64,000 nucleotides of DNA, from assembly GCF_015645465.1 (NCBI RefSeq), contig NZ_JADOEL010000003.1, positions 1 through 64,000 of the forward strand. The letters run 5' to 3'. Origin of the DNA: Herminiimonas contaminans (GTDB taxonomy: Bacteria > Pseudomonadota > Gammaproteobacteria > Burkholderiales > Burkholderiaceae_D). A model generated the notes under the pieces. It saw only the letters and a list, made by a program, of their open reading frames with translations. It did no database searches and was not told where the DNA came from. Below, one piece after another: positions 23,124 through 31,979 of the stretch. Within the stretch, counting starts at the first letter, position 1, and every line of letters starts with the position of its first letter. The translations under genes were made by a program, and so were the position numbers.

Positions 23124-23909
23124 ATGTCGCACACAATTCCACCTACCTTTATTGCCATGCTGGATGCCGCCGACGCATCCTGGCGTCCTATTCTGCTGGC
23201 TGGCCTGCAAGCAGTACATCAGGCCGCTCCCGATTATTTGCCTACGCTGGCCGGTGATGATTTCCTGCCAAATGGTGGTCGCCTGTTTGCTGCCTTCAAG
23301 CAGCCGCTGGCCGCTGTGCACTATGTATTGGTGGGCGAGGGGCCTTATCCGCGTCCGGATAGTGCGACCGGGGTTTGCTTTATGGACGGTGCGGTGTCGT
23401 CGCTATGGTCAGACAAGGGTTTGTCCAAGCAGGTCAATCGCGCTACGTCACTGCGCAATTTCATGAAAATGCTGTTGGTAGCGGATGGTCAACTGGCGGT
23501 AGAGCAGACCACCGGCGATGCTTTGGCGGGCGTATCGCAGAAGGCGCAGGCGGAGCCGGCTAAAGTGATCCAGACCTTGCCTGAGTTGCAGGACAAGCTG
23601 ACGCAGCATGGCTTCCTCTTGTTGAATGCTTCGCTGGTATTCCGCGCCCATGTCGCGCCGGTGAAGGATGCGAAAGCCTGGCTGCCGTTCCTGCAAACCG
23701 TGCTGGCGGCTTTGGCTGATCATGCGCAACGGGCAGGCCAGACCGCGCCGACGCTAGTCTTATGGGGCAAGATAGCGGTGCAATTGGAGGCTTTGCCTGA
23801 GAGCGGGCGCTTCCCGAAGAGGGCTTCCGAGCACCCGTATAACCTGAGCTTTATCGCGAATGCGGTGATGCAGGACCTGTTTGGCCCTATGCATTTATTG
23901 CAGAAATAG
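23124..23909 (+). CDS. Uracil-DNA-glycosylase-like protein with altered catalytic motif
   Basis: A 261-aa protein with the overall pattern of family 1 UDG: a motif A position, a GFLLLNASLVFRA strand matching GVLLLNTVLTVRA of E. coli Ung, a TLVLWGKIA strand, and a C-terminal motif B position. Motif A reads GEGPYP where active enzymes have GQDPYH, so the catalytic Asp and the His are missing, and motif B reads EHPYNLSF instead of HPSP. It may be inactive, have another base specificity, or be a separate subfamily. The ATG at 23124 is preferred; a GTG at 23070 would add 18 residues. Confidence 0.75.
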   Translation: MSHTIPPTFIAMLDAADASWRPILLAGLQAVHQAAPDYLPTLAGDDFLPNGGRLFAAFKQPLAAVHYVLVGEGPYPRPDSATGVCFMDGAVSSLWSDKGLSKQVNRATSLRNFMKMLLVADGQLAVEQTTGDALAGVSQKAQAEPAKVIQTLPELQDKLTQHGFLLLNASLVFRAHVAPVKDAKAWLPFLQTVLAALADHAQRAGQTAPTLVLWGKIAVQLEALPESGRFPKRASEHPYNLSFIANAVMQDLFGPMHLLQK

Positions 23910-23916
23910 AGTTGTT

Positions 23917-24648
23917 TTAAATCAGGCTGAGCTGGCGCAGGTCGGTCGCTTCTGCTGGCTCTTTGGCTTCATTCGCCGGAGCGGCAGCACTTGCTTGTGT
24001 CGCTGCAGCTTTGCCTGGTTTTTCCGGTTTGCTTTCACGTGTAAGCAGCCGCGAAATCATGGTTTCAAAGAACGCAGGCAACGCGTGCTGATCATCATGC
24101 GCGTGGAAATGCTGGCGTATCACCATCCCATCCCACATCCCCGTCAGGAACAAGGCGGTTTGCGCCGCATCCAGTGAAGCGTCCATCTGTCCGCGCGCCT
24201 GCGCAACCCGCAGCAGGTTGGTCAGGCCCATGATCCATTCCGCTTCTATCTTGCGCAGCACCGTGCCTACGCGTTTGCTGCGCATGCCTTCTGCATAGAC
24301 TTCCGTCATCAGGCTGGCGTCACCACCCGCGCGATAACGTTCTGCGAACAGGCGGGTGGTGGTGTTCAGTGCTTGCTGTAGTGATTCGGCATCGCGCATT
24401 TGCAGCAACATCGCGCGGGTCTGGCGGCGCTCATCTTCCACCATAGCTTCAATGATGGCTTCCTTGCCGGTGAAATAACGATAGACCGCACCCGGGCCGA
24501 GGCCGGTTTCAGCGCAGATTTGCTGCATGGAGGTTTGGTGGAAGCCGGTTTTGCGGAAACATTTGCCAGCTGCCTTGAGGACTTCAATTCGTTTTTTATC
24601 GGCTTTTTGGGTAGGCGATTGCGGGGTCTTGGAGATGCGTGTGGCCAT
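23917..24648 (-). CDS. TetR-family transcriptional regulator
   Basis: A 243-aa regulator. The N-terminal HTH (FRKTGFHQTSMQQICAETGL then GPGAVYRYFTGKEAII, about 32-67) is typical of TetR proteins. The ligand-binding part has no clear family mark, and the C-terminal 40 residues are low-complexity Ala/Pro/Glu, unusual for the family. It is alone on its strand. Two similar 16-bp palindromes upstream of it are likely operators, so autoregulation is probable. The ligand is unknown. Confidence 0.9.
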   Translation of the reverse strand: MATRISKTPQSPTQKADKKRIEVLKAAGKCFRKTGFHQTSMQQICAETGLGPGAVYRYFTGKEAIIEAMVEDERRQTRAMLLQMRDAESLQQALNTTTRLFAERYRAGGDASLMTEVYAEGMRSKRVGTVLRKIEAEWIMGLTNLLRVAQARGQMDASLDAAQTALFLTGMWDGMVIRQHFHAHDDQHALPAFFETMISRLLTRESKPEKPGKAAATQASAAAPANEAKEPAEATDLRQLSLI

Positions 24649-24699
24649 TGCAGATATCGAAACGAGGTTTCAGTCAATTAACGAAGGGTCAATTATAAA

Positions 24700-24715
24700 T
24701 TGAATATTCGTTCAA
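24700..24715. promoter_or_regulatory. TetR operator-like palindrome, proximal
   Basis: TTGAATATTCGTTCAA lies 52 bp upstream of the TetR start. It matches the distal copy at 14 of 16 positions and has inverted half-sites TTGAA/TTCAA. Position and similarity suggest autoregulation. Confidence 0.65.
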
Positions 24716-24803
24716 AGTCATATTTGTACTAAATCAGTGTGAAATGTGCTTTCTTCTATTGCTGTTATTTTGGGTTTTGCTCTGGAAAGTTTAATTAAAT
24801 TGA

Positions 24804-24819
24804 TTGAATAATCATTCAA
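24804..24819. promoter_or_regulatory. TetR operator-like palindrome, distal
   Basis: TTGAATAATCATTCAA with perfect TTGAAT/ATTCAA arms lies exactly 104 bp (about 10 helical turns) from the proximal copy. It could serve the TetR promoter by looping or another transcript. Confidence 0.6.
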
Positions 24820-25067
24820 ATAATTATTTTGGCTAATGGTGTTTGGGGTGAATTCGGTGCTTCGGGACGGTTGCGGCTTGGGTTTGCGTGCGTCCTGCTG
24901 GCTATCGCAGGGTAATTTGCTGGCGCATAAAAACCTGATTTTTATGCGATGCAATATCTGGCTTAGTGACGCTGGTCAATGTTGTCAGGCTGGGTGGCTT
25001 ATAAAATATCGACTTGGAAATGTTGGCGGAAAAGCCTTGTTGTATCCCGGCAAATCGGAAAAAGCGG
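24820..25067. other. Gene-free stretch between TetR operators and isc promoter
   Basis: The 512-bp gap between the TetR gene and iscR holds the two palindromes, then about 250 bp in which I see no convincing gene or RNA. A 79-codon plus-strand frame at 24836 has no protein-like composition. Confidence 0.5.
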
Positions 25068-25092
25068 GTACCTGACAGATTCAGTCAAGTTT
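25068..25092 (+). promoter_or_regulatory. IscR type 1 binding site
   Basis: The 25 bp follow the E. coli type 1 consensus closely: CCTGAC (25071-25076), the five-base spacer GATTC, then AGTC-AA-G (25082-25088) as the second half. Differences are mainly at the outer bases and the fourth base of the GACT half. It overlaps the -35 box of the isc promoter, so the [2Fe-2S] form of IscR should repress its own operon. Confidence 0.75.
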
Positions 25093-25100
25093 GTTATACT
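25072..25100 (+). promoter_or_regulatory. Sigma-70 promoter of the isc operon
   Basis: CTGACA (25072-25077) and TATACT (25095-25100) are separated by 17 bp; each differs from consensus at one base. The start of iscR is about 60 bp downstream with GGAGG as its RBS region. Confidence 0.75.
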
Positions 25101-25160
25101 TGAGTGAATCGATCAACCACTCGGTTTATTCATTCCTGTTGATCACTGGAGGCAAGATTC

Positions 25161-25634
25161 ATGCGTTTGACGACTAAAGGACGTTTTGCTGTAACAGCAA
25201 TGATTGACTTGGCATTGCGCCAGGACAATGGTCCGGTCACGCTCGCCGGAATCAGCCAGCGACAAGAGATTTCGCTGTCGTATCTGGAGCAGTTGTTTGG
25301 CAAGTTGCGCCGTCATGAAATCGTTGAATCCGTGCGCGGACCAGGTGGTGGTTACAACCTGGCGCGTCGTGCAGAAGACGTGACGGTGGCAGATATCATT
25401 ATTGCCGTCGATGAACCTCTGGACGCAACGCAGTGCGGTGGCAAGGAAAATTGCCATAGCCCTGAGCATGAACACGGTGGTCGTTGCATGACGCATGACC
25501 TGTGGGCAACGCTAAATGCAAAAATGGTGGATTATCTCGATTCTGTGTCGTTAAAAGATTTGGTTGACCAGCAAAAACAAAAGATTTCTGAACAATGCGT
25601 GGTGGTTGTGCACCGCAACCACGCAGCCGTTTGA
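25161..25634 (+). CDS. iscR: Iron-sulfur cluster regulator IscR
   Basis: 157-aa Rrf2-family regulator that binds a [2Fe-2S] cluster and represses the isc operon when clusters are plentiful. It starts MRLTTKGRFAVTAMIDLAL, the family signature, with winged HTH to about residue 60. The cluster ligands are Cys92, Cys98 and Cys109; the spacing between the second and third Cys is ten residues, five longer than in E. coli (Cys98/Cys104), with a His-containing insertion (SPEHEHGGR). First gene of the complete isc cluster and preceded by its own binding site. Confidence 0.95.
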   Translation: MRLTTKGRFAVTAMIDLALRQDNGPVTLAGISQRQEISLSYLEQLFGKLRRHEIVESVRGPGGGYNLARRAEDVTVADIIIAVDEPLDATQCGGKENCHSPEHEHGGRCMTHDLWATLNAKMVDYLDSVSLKDLVDQQKQKISEQCVVVVHRNHAAV

Positions 25635-25651
25635 TTATTGGAGCTTAAAAG

Positions 25652-26905
25652 ATGAACGCCCCGTTAGACAAAAGCCTGATTGATACGATCAAGGCGCCGC
25701 ATTTCCCGATTTATATGGATTATTCGGCGACTACGCCTATCGATCCACGGGTCGCTGACAAAATGATTCCGTACCTGCGTGAGCAGTTCGGTAATCCGGC
25801 TTCGCGCAGCCATATGTATGGCTGGACGGCTGAGAAGGCAGTGGAAGACGCACGTGAGCAAGTCGCTGCACTGGTCAACGCTGACCCACGTGAAATCATC
25901 TGGACTTCGGGCGCAACGGAAGGCAACAACCTCGCACTCAAGGGCGCGGCACAATTTTATAAAACCAAGGGCAAGCACATCATCACGGTAAAGACCGAGC
26001 ACAAAGCTGTGCTGGATACCGTGCGTGAACTGGAGCGCCAGGGTTTTGAAGCAACTTATCTGCAACCGCAAGACAATGGCCTGATCACTATCGAGCAATT
26101 GGCGGAAGCGATTCGTCCTGACACCATTCTGGTATCGGTGATGCTGGTCAACAATGAAATCGGCGTGATCCAGCCTATCGATGAAATCGGCGAATTGTGC
26201 CGCAGCAAGGGCATCATCTTCCATTGCGACGCTGCACAGGCAACCGGCAAAGTGAAGATCGACCTGGAAAAATCCAAAGTCGACCTGATGACATTTACTG
26301 CACACAAAACCTACGGTCCTAAAGGTATCGGTGCCTTGTACGTACGCCGCAAACCACGCGTCCGTATCGAAGCGCAAATGCACGGCGGTGGCCATGAGCG
26401 CGGCCTGCGTTCGGGCACGCTGGCAACCCACCAGATCGTGGGCATGGGCGAAGCTTTCCGTATCGCACGTGAAGAAATGGATGAAGAAATCACCCGTATC
26501 AAGGGTTTGCGCGACCGTTTGGCCAAAGGCCTGATGGATATGGAAGAGGTCTATATCAACGGCGATATGGATCACCGCGTACCGCACAACCTCAACGTCA
26601 GCTTCAACTATGTTGAAGGCGAGTCGCTGATCATGGCAATCAAGGATCTGGCTGTTTCTTCAGGTTCGGCTTGTACTTCGGCCAGTCTGGAACCATCTTA
26701 TGTATTGAGAGCGCTCGGTCGCAGCGATGAATTGGCGCACAGTTCGATTCGTTTCACTTTCGGTCGCTTTACGACGGAAGAGGACGTGGATTTCACGATC
26801 AAGCTGATCAAGGAAAAAGTCAACAAGCTGCGCGAATTGTCGCCGCTGTGGGATATGTATAAAGACGGGATCGATATCAGCACGATCCAATGGGCAGCGC
26901 ACTAA
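25652..26905 (+). CDS. iscS: Cysteine desulfurase IscS
   Basis: 417-aa PLP enzyme that takes sulfur from cysteine for cluster assembly and tRNA thiolation. Visible: [15 protein letters not shown] start, PLP lysine in [10 protein letters not shown] (Lys219) and the mobile-loop active Cys in [13 protein letters not shown] (Cys341). About ten extra N-terminal residues compared with E. coli IscS. RBS GGAG just before the ATG. Lies 17 bp after iscR. Confidence 0.97.
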   Translation: MNAPLDKSLIDTIKAPHFPIYMDYSATTPIDPRVADKMIPYLREQFGNPASRSHMYGWTAEKAVEDAREQVAALVNADPREIIWTSGATEGNNLALKGAAQFYKTKGKHIITVKTEHKAVLDTVRELERQGFEATYLQPQDNGLITIEQLAEAIRPDTILVSVMLVNNEIGVIQPIDEIGELCRSKGIIFHCDAAQATGKVKIDLEKSKVDLMTFTAHKTYGPKGIGALYVRRKPRVRIEAQMHGGGHERGLRSGTLATHQIVGMGEAFRIAREEMDEEITRIKGLRDRLAKGLMDMEEVYINGDMDHRVPHNLNVSFNYVEGESLIMAIKDLAVSSGSACTSASLEPSYVLRALGRSDELAHSSIRFTFGRFTTEEDVDFTIKLIKEKVNKLRELSPLWDMYKDGIDISTIQWAAH

Positions 26906-26963
26906 TATCGTTCTCATTCCTGTCGCTGAATGGCAGGAATAAGGCTTAACAAGGAGTATCAAA

Positions 26964-27368
26964 ATGGCTTACTCAGATAAAGTTCTCGATCACTACGAAA
27001 ATCCACGTAACGTGGGTGCCTTCGACAAAGGTGATGAAACCATCGGTACCGGCATGGTCGGTGCACCGGCTTGCGGCGACGTGATGAAATTGCAAATCAA
27101 GGTCGGCGCTGACGGCGTGATCCAGGATGCCAAGTTCAAAACCTACGGCTGCGGCTCGGCGATTGCTTCGTCGTCGCTGGTGACCGAATGGGTCAAAGGC
27201 AAAACCCTGGACCAAGCAATGTCGATCAAGAACACGCAAATCGCGGAAGAACTGGCTTTGCCGCCAGTCAAGATTCACTGCTCGATTCTGGCAGAAGATG
27301 CGATCAAGGCAGCAGTGCTGGACTACAAAACCAAGCACGGCGTAGCTGAATCGAAAGAAGCGGCTTAA
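26964..27368 (+). CDS. iscU: Iron-sulfur cluster scaffold IscU
   Basis: 134-aa scaffold on which IscS and the ferredoxin build the cluster before HscBA-assisted transfer. Conserved ligands are present: APACGDV (Cys near 37), YGCGSAIASSS (Cys near 63), and the LPPVKIHCS motif, which holds the HscA recognition sequence LPPVK and the third Cys (near 106). Length is normal; RBS AAGGAG. Confidence 0.97.
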   Translation: MAYSDKVLDHYENPRNVGAFDKGDETIGTGMVGAPACGDVMKLQIKVGADGVIQDAKFKTYGCGSAIASSSLVTEWVKGKTLDQAMSIKNTQIAEELALPPVKIHCSILAEDAIKAAVLDYKTKHGVAESKEAA

Positions 27369-27447
27369 GCTTGTTTAAGCGTCTGTGCAGCGCGTGTCCT
27401 TGCGGATGCGCGTGGCACAGTCCGGACAATCTTTTAGAGCAAAGATC

Positions 27448-27771
27448 ATGGCAATTACACTGACTGAAAAAGCAGCGAAGCACATTACTCGCTATATGGA
27501 ACGGCGCGGCAAGGGTATCGGCCTTCGTTTCGGCGTGCGCACGACCGGTTGTTCCGGTCTGGCCTACAAGCTGGAATATGTGGACGAAAGCGCCAATGAA
27601 GATAGCGTGTTTGAATCGCATGGCATCAAAGTCTTTGTCGATCCGAAGAGCTTGCCGTACATCGACGGCACCGAGCTGGACTTTGCACGTGAAGGTCTGA
27701 ACGAAGGTTTTAAATTCCGCAATCCGAACGTCAAGGATGAATGCGGTTGCGGCGAAAGCTTCCGTATTTGA
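27448..27771 (+). CDS. iscA: A-type iron-sulfur carrier IscA
   Basis: 107-aa A-type carrier. The three conserved cysteines are in TTGCSGLAY and the C-terminal CGCGESF. The ATG at 27448 gives the family length; a longer upstream frame is not conserved. It delivers iron or clusters to apo-proteins. Followed by a terminator-like hairpin before hscB. Confidence 0.95.
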   Translation: MAITLTEKAAKHITRYMERRGKGIGLRFGVRTTGCSGLAYKLEYVDESANEDSVFESHGIKVFVDPKSLPYIDGTELDFAREGLNEGFKFRNPNVKDECGCGESFRI

Positions 27772-27823
27772 TAGCTGGCTGCAGGGGCGTTTGCGCTCCG
27801 GCAGGAATGCCTTCTTTAGAGAG

Positions 27824-27851
27824 AGCCTGTCGAATGTGCGCAGGCTTTTTT
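27824..27851 (+). terminator. Intrinsic terminator-like hairpin between iscA and hscB
   Basis: AGCCTG (27824-27829) and CAGGCT (27841-27846) with an 11-nt loop, followed by TTTTTT. A 6-bp stem with good T-run. It could end part of isc transcripts and lower expression of the chaperone genes. Confidence 0.65.
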
Positions 27852-27937
27852 ATTTAATAAACCGGATATTCCCTGAGTATTCACTGATGCGATGTGTCGC
27901 ATCGCACTAAAAGCCAGCCCATAGCCAGCGCACAAGC

Positions 27938-28453
27938 ATGCAAAACCACTTCGAACTCTTCCACCTGCCGCAGCGCTTTGCCGTCGACCTGAAGGCACTG
28001 GATGGCGCGTATCACAGCGTGCAGGGCCAGGTTCACCCTGATAAGTTTGCACATGCGTCGGATGCCGAGAAACGCGTGGCGATGCAATGGGCGACCCGTG
28101 CGAATGAGGCCTATCAGACACTGAAGAGCCCGTTCAAGCGCGCGGCTTACATGTGTGAACTGAATGGTGTCGATCTGCAGGTCGAGTCCAATACCGCGAT
28201 GCCGGTTGAATTCCTGATGCAACAAATGGAGTGGCGCGAAGCGCTGGACGACGCACGTGCACACAAAAGCAGTGAAGAGCTGGATGAGCTGGACAGCGCG
28301 ATTCGCGCCGCACGCAAAACCACGGTAGCCGAGATCGGCACCTTGCTGGATGCGAACGACTTTACGCAAGCGGCCGGACTAGTGCGCCAGCTGATGTTCC
28401 TGGAAAAATTTGCCGAAGAAGTTTCTTATGCATTGGATGCCTTGCCGGATTGA
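27938..28453 (+). CDS. hscB: Co-chaperone HscB
   Basis: 171-aa J-domain protein that brings IscU to HscA. The J-domain HPD motif is in HPDKF (about 33-37), with the C-terminal three-helix IscU-binding domain (PVEFLMQQMEWREAL onward). Length as in E. coli. Located between iscA and hscA as in other proteobacteria. Confidence 0.95.
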   Translation: MQNHFELFHLPQRFAVDLKALDGAYHSVQGQVHPDKFAHASDAEKRVAMQWATRANEAYQTLKSPFKRAAYMCELNGVDLQVESNTAMPVEFLMQQMEWREALDDARAHKSSEELDELDSAIRAARKTTVAEIGTLLDANDFTQAAGLVRQLMFLEKFAEEVSYALDALPD

Positions 28454-28570
28454 TAGGGCATGGCATCGATTGCAGTAAAACCGATTAATGCGCGTAGCTA
28501 GCAATCACGCGCTAACGATGATGGCCGCAGTATGACCGTCATCCCATCTTGAGATAAGTTACAAACGAAT

Positions 28571-30433
28571 ATGGCTCTTCTTCAAATCGCCGAACCCGGC
28601 ATGTCTACCGCGCCGCATCAGCACAGGCTGGCAGTCGGTATTGATCTCGGTACTACCAATTCTCTGGTCGCGACAGTACGCAACAGTATTCCTGAAGTAT
28701 TGACCGATGAAGAAGGGCGCGCCTTGCTGCCGTCCGTCGTGCACTACATGAAGAACGGTCACGCGCAAATCGGTTACAAGGCGCTGGCAGCACAAAATAC
28801 TGATCCAAAAAATACGGTAGCGTCGGTCAAGCGTTTCATGGGCCGTGGTTTGAAAGACATCGCCTATGTTGAAAACCTGCCTTACGATTTCCTCGACACA
28901 CCTGGCATGGTGCAGCTGAAAACCGTGGCTGGTGTCAAAAGCCCGGTAGAAATTTCCGCTGAGATCCTCGCCACTTTGCGTCAGCAGGCAGAAGATGCGC
29001 TGGGCGATGAGTTGGTCGGTGCAGTGATTACCGTGCCTGCGTATTTTGATGATGCGCAGCGCCAGGCGACCAAGGATGCAGCCAAGCTGGCTGGCTTGAA
29101 CGTCTTGCGCCTGCTGAACGAACCGACCGCTGCAGCGATTGCCTACGGTCTCGATAACGGCTCTGAAGGTGTGTTCGCAGTCTACGATCTGGGTGGCGGC
29201 ACCTTCGACGTATCCATACTCAAACTGACCAAGGGCGTATTTGAAGTGCTGTCTACCGGTGGCGATTCCGCGCTGGGTGGTGACGACTTCGATCATCGCC
29301 TGCTGTGCTGGATCATAGAACAAGCCAAACTGTCGCCTTTGTCCGATGAAGACCTCAGCGTCCTGATGGTGAAGTCGCGCGAAGCGAAAGAATTGCTGTC
29401 GACCAAGGCAGAAACACGCATAGATGCAGCACTGGGTTCGGGCGAAGAAGTGCACCTGACAGTGACGGCTGAAGAGTTTGTCAAAATGACGCAGCATCTG
29501 GTGGCGAAAACCATTACGCCCACCAAGAAAGCATTGCGCGATGCTGACCTGACCGTGGATGACGTCGATGGCGTTGTGATGGTGGGTGGTGCGACGCGCA
29601 TGCCGCATATACGTAAAGCGGTCGGTGAGTTTTTCCAGGCTACGCCGCTGGCGAATATTGATCCGGATAAAGTCGTGGCGCTCGGCGCGGCGGTACAAGC
29701 CAATCTGTTGGCCGGTAATCGTGCCGCAGGCGACGACTGGTTGTTGCTGGATGTGATTCCTTTGTCGCTCGGTATAGAAACCATGGGTGGCCTGGTTGAA
29801 AAAGTCATTCCACGTAACTCGACCATTCCATGTGCACGCGCGCAGGAATTCACGACTTTTAAAGATGGCCAGACTGCGATGGCGATCCATATTGTGCAGG
29901 GCGAACGTGAACTGGTGAGCGATTGCCGTTCGCTGGCTCGCTTTGAATTGCGCGGCATTCCACCGATGGCTGCGGGCGCAGCACGCATACGCGTCACCTA
30001 TCAGGTGGATGCGGATGGCTTGCTCTCTGTTTCTGCCCGTGAACTGCGTTCCGGCGTCGAAGCTTCGATCAGCGTCAAACCTTCGTATGGTCTGGAAGAC
30101 GACCAAATCGCGCAGATGCTGCAGGATTCATTCAAGTCGGCAGATGTCGACATGGCTTTGCGTGCCTTGCGCGAAGAGCAGGTGGAAGCAGAGCGCATCG
30201 TACTGGCGACGCAATCCGCGCTGGCGGAAGATGGTGGCTTGTTGTCTGATGATGAGCGTGCATCCGTTACCGGCTTGCTGGCTGCCGTGCAGCAAAGCAG
30301 CACCGGTAACGACCATCATGCGATCAAGGCGGCAGTCGAAGCCCTGGCGCAAGGGACGGAAGAATTTGCCGCACGTCGCATGGATCGCAGCGTACGAACT
30401 GCGCTTTCTGGCAAGAAACTGGACGAAATTTGA
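28571..30433 (+). CDS. hscA: Fe-S assembly chaperone HscA
   Basis: 620-aa Hsp70 dedicated to IscU. Nucleotide-binding domain motifs [12 protein letters not shown] (about 24-35), [14 protein letters not shown], and the [13 protein letters not shown] segment; substrate domain from about 390. It promotes cluster transfer from IscU after recognising LPPVK. Normal length. Confidence 0.97.
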   Translation: MALLQIAEPGMSTAPHQHRLAVGIDLGTTNSLVATVRNSIPEVLTDEEGRALLPSVVHYMKNGHAQIGYKALAAQNTDPKNTVASVKRFMGRGLKDIAYVENLPYDFLDTPGMVQLKTVAGVKSPVEISAEILATLRQQAEDALGDELVGAVITVPAYFDDAQRQATKDAAKLAGLNVLRLLNEPTAAAIAYGLDNGSEGVFAVYDLGGGTFDVSILKLTKGVFEVLSTGGDSALGGDDFDHRLLCWIIEQAKLSPLSDEDLSVLMVKSREAKELLSTKAETRIDAALGSGEEVHLTVTAEEFVKMTQHLVAKTITPTKKALRDADLTVDDVDGVVMVGGATRMPHIRKAVGEFFQATPLANIDPDKVVALGAAVQANLLAGNRAAGDDWLLLDVIPLSLGIETMGGLVEKVIPRNSTIPCARAQEFTTFKDGQTAMAIHIVQGERELVSDCRSLARFELRGIPPMAAGAARIRVTYQVDADGLLSVSARELRSGVEASISVKPSYGLEDDQIAQMLQDSFKSADVDMALRALREEQVEAERIVLATQSALAEDGGLLSDDERASVTGLLAAVQQSSTGNDHHAIKAAVEALAQGTEEFAARRMDRSVRTALSGKKLDEI

Positions 30434-30514
30434 TACATCGCTCTTCATCCTGTGGGTGAAGGGTAGTCAGGCTAAGCAGTGTGCATTAAAACTTAAACTT
30501 TCGAGGTAAACCAA

Positions 30515-30853
30515 GTGCCCCAAATCGTTGTTCTTCCCCACCATGCTTTGTGCCCGGACGGTGCCGTAATCGAAGCGCCTGCAGGCAAATCGATATGTGA
30601 TGTTTTGCTGGAAAACGATATCGATATCGAACACGCTTGCGAGAAATCCTGCGCCTGCACAACTTGCCACGTGATCGTGCGCGAGGGCTTTGCTTCGCTG
30701 AATGAAGCCGGTGAAACTGAAGAAGATTTGCTGGACAAGGCCTGGGGCCTGGAAGCCTCATCGCGCCTGTCCTGCCAGGCCATCGTAGCGGAAGAAGACC
30801 TGGTGGTTGAGATTCCACGCTATACAATTAATCATGCCAGCGAAAATCACTAA
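30515..30853 (+). CDS. fdx: ISC-type [2Fe-2S] ferredoxin
   Basis: 112-aa ferredoxin supplying electrons for cluster assembly. Ligands follow C-x5-C-x2-C...C: Cys42, Cys48, Cys51 and Cys87. It begins at GTG 30515 after GAGG. Between hscA and iscX, the standard order. Confidence 0.95.
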   Translation: MPQIVVLPHHALCPDGAVIEAPAGKSICDVLLENDIDIEHACEKSCACTTCHVIVREGFASLNEAGETEEDLLDKAWGLEASSRLSCQAIVAEEDLVVEIPRYTINHASENH

Positions 30854-30876
30854 AACTTATTGCCGGGAGAGCTGAT

Positions 30877-31071
30877 ATGAAATGGACAGACACCATCCGC
30901 ATTGCGGAAGAATTGAACGATAAATTCCCAAACATCGATCCTTTGACGATACGTTTTACCGACCTGCATCGCTGGGTATGTGAACTGGATGGCTTTGACG
31001 ATGCACCGGATCACTCAGGTGAAAAAATCCTCGAAGCGATCCAGATGGCATGGATAGAAGAAGCGAAATAA
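30877..31071 (+). CDS. iscX: IscX
   Basis: 64-aa acidic protein, last gene of the isc operon. Starts MKWTDTIRIAEELNDKFPN and has FTDLHRWV and the acidic LDGFDDAPDHS, typical of IscX, a modulator of IscS. RBS GGGAG. Followed by a strong terminator. Confidence 0.95.
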   Translation: MKWTDTIRIAEELNDKFPNIDPLTIRFTDLHRWVCELDGFDDAPDHSGEKILEAIQMAWIEEAK

Positions 31072-31087
31072 TCACTTCATTGTGACG

Positions 31088-31118
31088 AAAAAAAAGCGAC
31101 CCGCAGGTCGCTTTTTTT
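31088..31118. terminator. Bidirectional terminator, iscX / glycine-zipper gene
   Basis: A7-GCGACC (to 31101), loop CGCA, GGTCGC (31106-31111) and T7. A-rich and T-rich flanks let it work from both sides, ending the isc operon and the convergent gene at 31133. Confidence 0.9.
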
Positions 31119-31132
31119 ATGGCCATCAAGGA

Positions 31133-31795
31133 TTATCGTGGGCGCAGGTAACCATCAACTACGCGAACCTGGTCGCCGTTGCTCCAGTTAGGTGGGTTGT
31201 TGTATGGGAAGGTGCGGATGCGACCATCGTCCATACGGACACGCACTTCATAGGTCGTAGTGGTGCGGGTGTGTTTCTCGATTTCGTTACCGGCATAACC
31301 GCCACCGACTGCACCAGCTACTGTTGCCAGGCTGCGGCCGTTACCGTTACCGATCTGGTTACCGAGCAAGCCACCAACTACAGCACCACCGACGATACCG
31401 ACACCGCTAGGTTTGGCTGCGGTTTGTACACTGCGGATGGATTCGATGCGACCGCAGTTGCTGCAAACCTGGGCTGGAGGTGCTGCTTGTGCCAGCTTGT
31501 TGCTGGAGTTTTCACGGGCTTGTGCCTGCTTCGCTGCCTTGGCGGCTGCGGCCTGGCGTTCGTCAGCTTCACGACGTGCCTGATCGGCACGTTCTTCGGC
31601 AGCTTGTGCTTCTGCTGCTTTATCAGCGGCTTCTTTTTCCAGCGCGGCGATGGCTTCTTTTTGTGAACCGGAGCTGTTTGAGTTAGGCAGCATACCGGTC
31701 ATGGCGGCGATACCAACCAGACAGACCAGCAATACTGCGACAGCAGCAGCGGCGATGAGTGGGTGTATGCGACTAGTAGTGTTATTGGTTTCCAT
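31133..31795 (-). CDS. Glycine-zipper 2TM-domain protein (SlyB-like C-terminus)
   Basis: A 220-aa membrane-associated protein. One N-terminal transmembrane anchor (about 13-35), a charged coiled-coil region rich in Ala/Glu/Lys (about 45-105), a Cys pair (CSNC near 111-114) and a glycine-zipper region (GVGIVGGAVVGGLLGNQIG then AGAVGGGYAGNEIE, about 131-172). The tail DGRIRTFPYNNPPNWSNGDQVRVVDG is usual in this family. It likely sits in the envelope; exact role unknown. Confidence 0.8.
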   Translation of the reverse strand: METNNTTSRIHPLIAAAAVAVLLVCLVGIAAMTGMLPNSNSSGSQKEAIAALEKEAADKAAEAQAAEERADQARREADERQAAAAKAAKQAQARENSSNKLAQAAPPAQVCSNCGRIESIRSVQTAAKPSGVGIVGGAVVGGLLGNQIGNGNGRSLATVAGAVGGGYAGNEIEKHTRTTTTYEVRVRMDDGRIRTFPYNNPPNWSNGDQVRVVDGYLRPR

Positions 31796-31932
31796 GGTTC
31801 CCCCAGCTAGTGGTTATTGTTCGAGTAGCTGCAGTATTGCGCGCTACCAGTTAAATAAAAAGCCGAAACCTGTGTCAAATGTAAGCCTATGTAACGATAC
31901 ACACCTGAAAACAACATTTAGTTTCTCACAAT

Positions 31933-31963
31933 AAAAAAAGGACTGCCGAAGCAGTCCTTTTTT
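31933..31963. terminator. Intrinsic terminator after lysS
   Basis: A7-GGACTGC, loop CGAA, GCAGTCC-T6. It lies 16 bp beyond the lysS stop on the leftward strand and its A-rich arm gives the T-run there; it can act in both directions. Confidence 0.85.
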
Positions 31964-31979
31964 GTTTTCATATGGAAAC

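Noticed and set aside
24836-25075. 79-codon frame in the iscR upstream region
   Set aside because: Ends in the isc promoter, lacks an RBS and looks non-protein-like.
28559-30106. Long minus-strand frame opposite hscA
   Set aside because: It is antisense to an intact Hsp70 gene and has no protein-like motif.
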